Part shown: positions 32,565 through 33,658 of the stretch, piece by piece
Layout: each line of letters opens with the position of its first letter
Numbering within the stretch: position 1 is the stretch's first letter
Assembly (NCBI GenBank): GCA_946643435.1
Contig: CAMPCD010000010.1
Coordinates: forward strand, 1 to 33,658
Length of the DNA: 33,658 bases
Direction: 5' to 3'
Source of the DNA: an uncultured bacterium
Lineage (GTDB): Bacteria; Bacillota_I; Bacilli_A; RF39; UBA660
Program-made: the position numbers and the translations under genes
Notes under the pieces: model-generated
What the model was told of the DNA's origin: nothing
Database searches by the model: none
What the model saw: the letters and a program-made list of their open reading frames with translations, nothing else

Positions 32565-32586
32565 TTTATAGATTAATATCTATAAA
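32565..32586 (-). promoter_or_regulatory. 5' UTR hairpin of rny
   Basis: TTTATAGAT (32565-32573), TAAT loop, ATCTATAAA (32578-32586): nine base pairs, no mismatch, starting close to the predicted transcript start and about 27 nt before the coding start. No T-tract follows, so it is not a terminator. It could influence mRNA stability. Confidence 0.6.
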
Positions 32587-32589
32587 CTT

Positions 32590-32618
32590 ATTATAGTTTA
32601 AAAGATATTTTTTTACAA
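32590..32618 (-). promoter_or_regulatory. rny promoter
   Basis: TTGTAA (32613-32618), 17 nt, TATAAT (32590-32595) on the minus strand. Confidence 0.7.
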
Positions 32619-32624
32619 TAAAAA

Positions 32625-32650
32625 TAAAAAGAAACAAAGTAAATTGTTCC
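32625..32650 (-). terminator. Terminator of the DUF4186-DHFR unit
   Basis: Minus strand GGAACAA, 6-nt loop, TTGTTTC (one G-U pair), then TTTTTATTTTTATTG. Confidence 0.78.
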
Positions 32651-32658
32651 TTGTCTAT

Positions 32659-33114
32659 TTATTGTTTTCTTCTATATATCTTTCTAGTATATTCAGGTGT
32701 TTCTTCACCAATTGTAATATTAAATTTGCTTTCATCAAATTCAGGAAAAAATACATCACCATTTTCAATAACCATATTAATATCAGTTATATACATTACA
32801 TCTACCATTGGAATAGCCGCTTTAAATAAATTATATCCACCTATTATATAAATATTACCACTTGCTAATTCTATAGCTTTTTCTATGGAATCAACAGTTA
32901 TAACTCCTTCATATTTAGTGGTTCTTGAAATAACAATATTAGTTCTGTTTGGAAGAGGATGACCTATATCCTCATAAGTTTTTCTTCCCATGATAACTGT
33001 ATTATTAACAGTTAATTCTTTAAATTGTTTTTGTTCCCCTTTAATATTCCAAGGTATTTTTCCATCTTTACCTATAACATTATTTTTAGATCTAGCAACA
33101 ATTAATCCTAACAT
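32659..33114 (-). CDS. folA: Dihydrofolate reductase
   Basis: Reduces dihydrofolate to tetrahydrofolate with NADPH. After correcting the start to 33114 the product is 151 aa: MLGLIVARSKNNVIGKDGKIPWNI carries the substrate-binding IPWN, then VIMGRKTYEDIGHPLPNRTNIVISR and IYIIGGYNLFKAAI (NADPH). This is a compact DHFR with a normal active site. GAGGTG lies 8 nt before the ATG. It follows the DUF4186 gene by 14 nt. No thymidylate synthase is in the window. Confidence 0.95.
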   Translation of the reverse strand: MLGLIVARSKNNVIGKDGKIPWNIKGEQKQFKELTVNNTVIMGRKTYEDIGHPLPNRTNIVISRTTKYEGVITVDSIEKAIELASGNIYIIGGYNLFKAAIPMVDVMYITDINMVIENGDVFFPEFDESKFNITIGEETPEYTRKIYRRKQ

Positions 33115-33128
33115 TTGATACACCTCAT

Positions 33129-33482
33129 TTAATATACTTCTTTTTCTATCCATCTAACTATTACTTTAGTAATATAGTTTATTTCATTTTCAGTTAATTC
33201 ATGTTCATCATCTATATGATGTATTCTTTGTAAACAACCTCGACAACAAGTACCTGTTGCATGTTGAGCTATAAATGTTGGATGTACTTGTCTCATTGGT
33301 GTTTGTTTTCCATCATTAGGTAATTTAATTTTTAATCTTTTATTAATTATATCTAATGTATCACTTTCTATTTTATCAATACCTTTTTCCTTAACATATT
33401 CTTTCATTTTATTATTTAAATGAAAAGATCCTCTAAACTTTGATTTAGAAAGTGAATCTAATAATTTATCTATATTATCCAT
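33129..33482 (-). CDS. DUF4186 family protein
   Basis: 117 aa, no known biochemical role. Family features are intact: FRGSFHLNNKMKEYVKEKG, LPNDGKQTPMRQVHPTFIAQHAT and GTCCRGCLQRIHHID. The CCxxC with nearby His residues suggests a metal or disulfide site (inference). Start set to the ATG at 33482, since the track start lies inside the RBS region (GTGATGTATATG). It is translated just before DHFR, the only contextual clue. Confidence 0.85.
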   Translation of the reverse strand: MDNIDKLLDSLSKSKFRGSFHLNNKMKEYVKEKGIDKIESDTLDIINKRLKIKLPNDGKQTPMRQVHPTFIAQHATGTCCRGCLQRIHHIDDEHELTENEINYITKVIVRWIEKEVY

Positions 33483-33511
33483 ATACATCACATATTAATT
33501 ATACAATAAAA

Positions 33512-33537
33512 AAAGATGTTTATATATGAAACATCTT
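33512..33537 (-). terminator. Terminator of the gene truncated by the window end
   Basis: AAGATGTTT (33513-33521), 7-nt loop, AAACATCTT (33529-33537), then a T7 tract on the minus strand. The stop of the upstream gene lies in the stem and loop. Confidence 0.82.
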
Positions 33538-33657
33538 ATGTATTTCTTCTTTTAAAGAATTGAAATCAAATACTATTAAATAGAATACTGTTATAACTGC
33601 AAATATAAATGATATATGAATAGTTAATAAATTAGTAGTAAATTTAAAGAATACTAA
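33520..33657 (-). CDS. C-terminal end of a membrane protein (partial)
   Basis: A frame open from the window edge to a TAA at 33520-33522, 45 residues, missing from the ORF track because it has no start inside the window. It holds one strongly hydrophobic segment (HISFIFAVITVFYLIVF) and a short charged tail (FNSLKEEIHKMFHI). The terminator right after the stop supports it being a real gene end. Identity unknown. Confidence 0.6.
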   Translation of the reverse strand, partial: LVFFKFTTNLLTIHISFIFAVITVFYLIVFDFNSLKEEIHKMFHI

Positions 33658-33658
33658 T

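Noticed and set aside
1-33658. Genetic code 4 (UGA as tryptophan)
   Set aside because: All long genes are full length in the standard code, with TGG for Trp, including conserved Trp positions. Only two TGAs occur at gene ends, and both give normal-length proteins.

Overview
The window looks like chromosomal DNA of a low-GC, cell-walled member of the Bacilli/Mollicutes side of the Firmicutes. It most resembles uncultured gut lineages of the RF39/CAG type. The reasons are the strong A/T bias in codons and intergenic DNA, and a Firmicutes gene set: rpsD with a structured leader, a T-box tyrS, RNase Y, FtsY/YlxM, FtsQ/DivIB, MurG, an LtaS-family enzyme and HU. No tRNA, rRNA, transposase, integrase, phage gene or CRISPR array was seen. 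Taxonomy is an inference from gene content. No stretch over 300 bases lacks a gene; the longest gaps (about 867-1154 and 27560-27803) hold promoters and structured RNA leaders.

Layout. 1-866: 5' part of a coiled-coil acidic protein (minus). 967-1787: promoter, S4-type leader, rpsD and terminator (plus). 1818-3735: tyrS with a compact T-box leader and a downstream hypothetical (minus). 3732-5023: zinc-ribbon membrane protein. 5074-6175: HAD phosphatase and a membrane-tethered EIIB-like protein that lacks the phosphorylatable cysteine (plus). 6186-9203: a CalY/TasA-like surface protein, a SipW-type signal peptidase and a DUF5305 protein, read as one secretion cassette. 9257-12042: UDP-galactopyranose mutase and a large secreted/membrane protein with a VirB2/TrbC-like two-helix core. 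12121-15617: ltaS-like, ftsY, ylxM. 15681-18662: murG, ftsQ, queH and a type IV pilin-like gene. 18736-20556: membrane protein, VanY-like peptidase, HU. 20732-25493: a five-gene operon with a second DUF5305 protein, preceded by a membrane-anchored HTH protein. 25531-27760: uraA-upp behind a leader with an attenuator-like terminator. 27782-28945: HD-domain dNTPase-like gene (plus). 28947-33657: CAP lipoprotein, SPFH protein, rny, DHFR, DUF4186 and the end of a membrane protein.

How the genes fit together. Most of the window is envelope biology: wall precursor (MurG), division (FtsQ), teichoic-acid polymerisation (LtaS-like), wall trimming (VanY), membrane targeting (FtsY/YlxM), surface glycan (Glf), and several secreted proteins including two DUF5305 cassettes. 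The rest is housekeeping: translation, uracil salvage, folate, RNA decay and the nucleoid.

Promoters with 16-17 nt spacers and hairpin-plus-T-tract terminators are readable across the window, so transcription units can be drawn with fair confidence. The best candidates for something undescribed are the uraA leader RNA, the two DUF5305 cassettes, the cysteine-less EIIB protein, the VirB2-like fusion and a 28-bp palindrome on the HU promoter.
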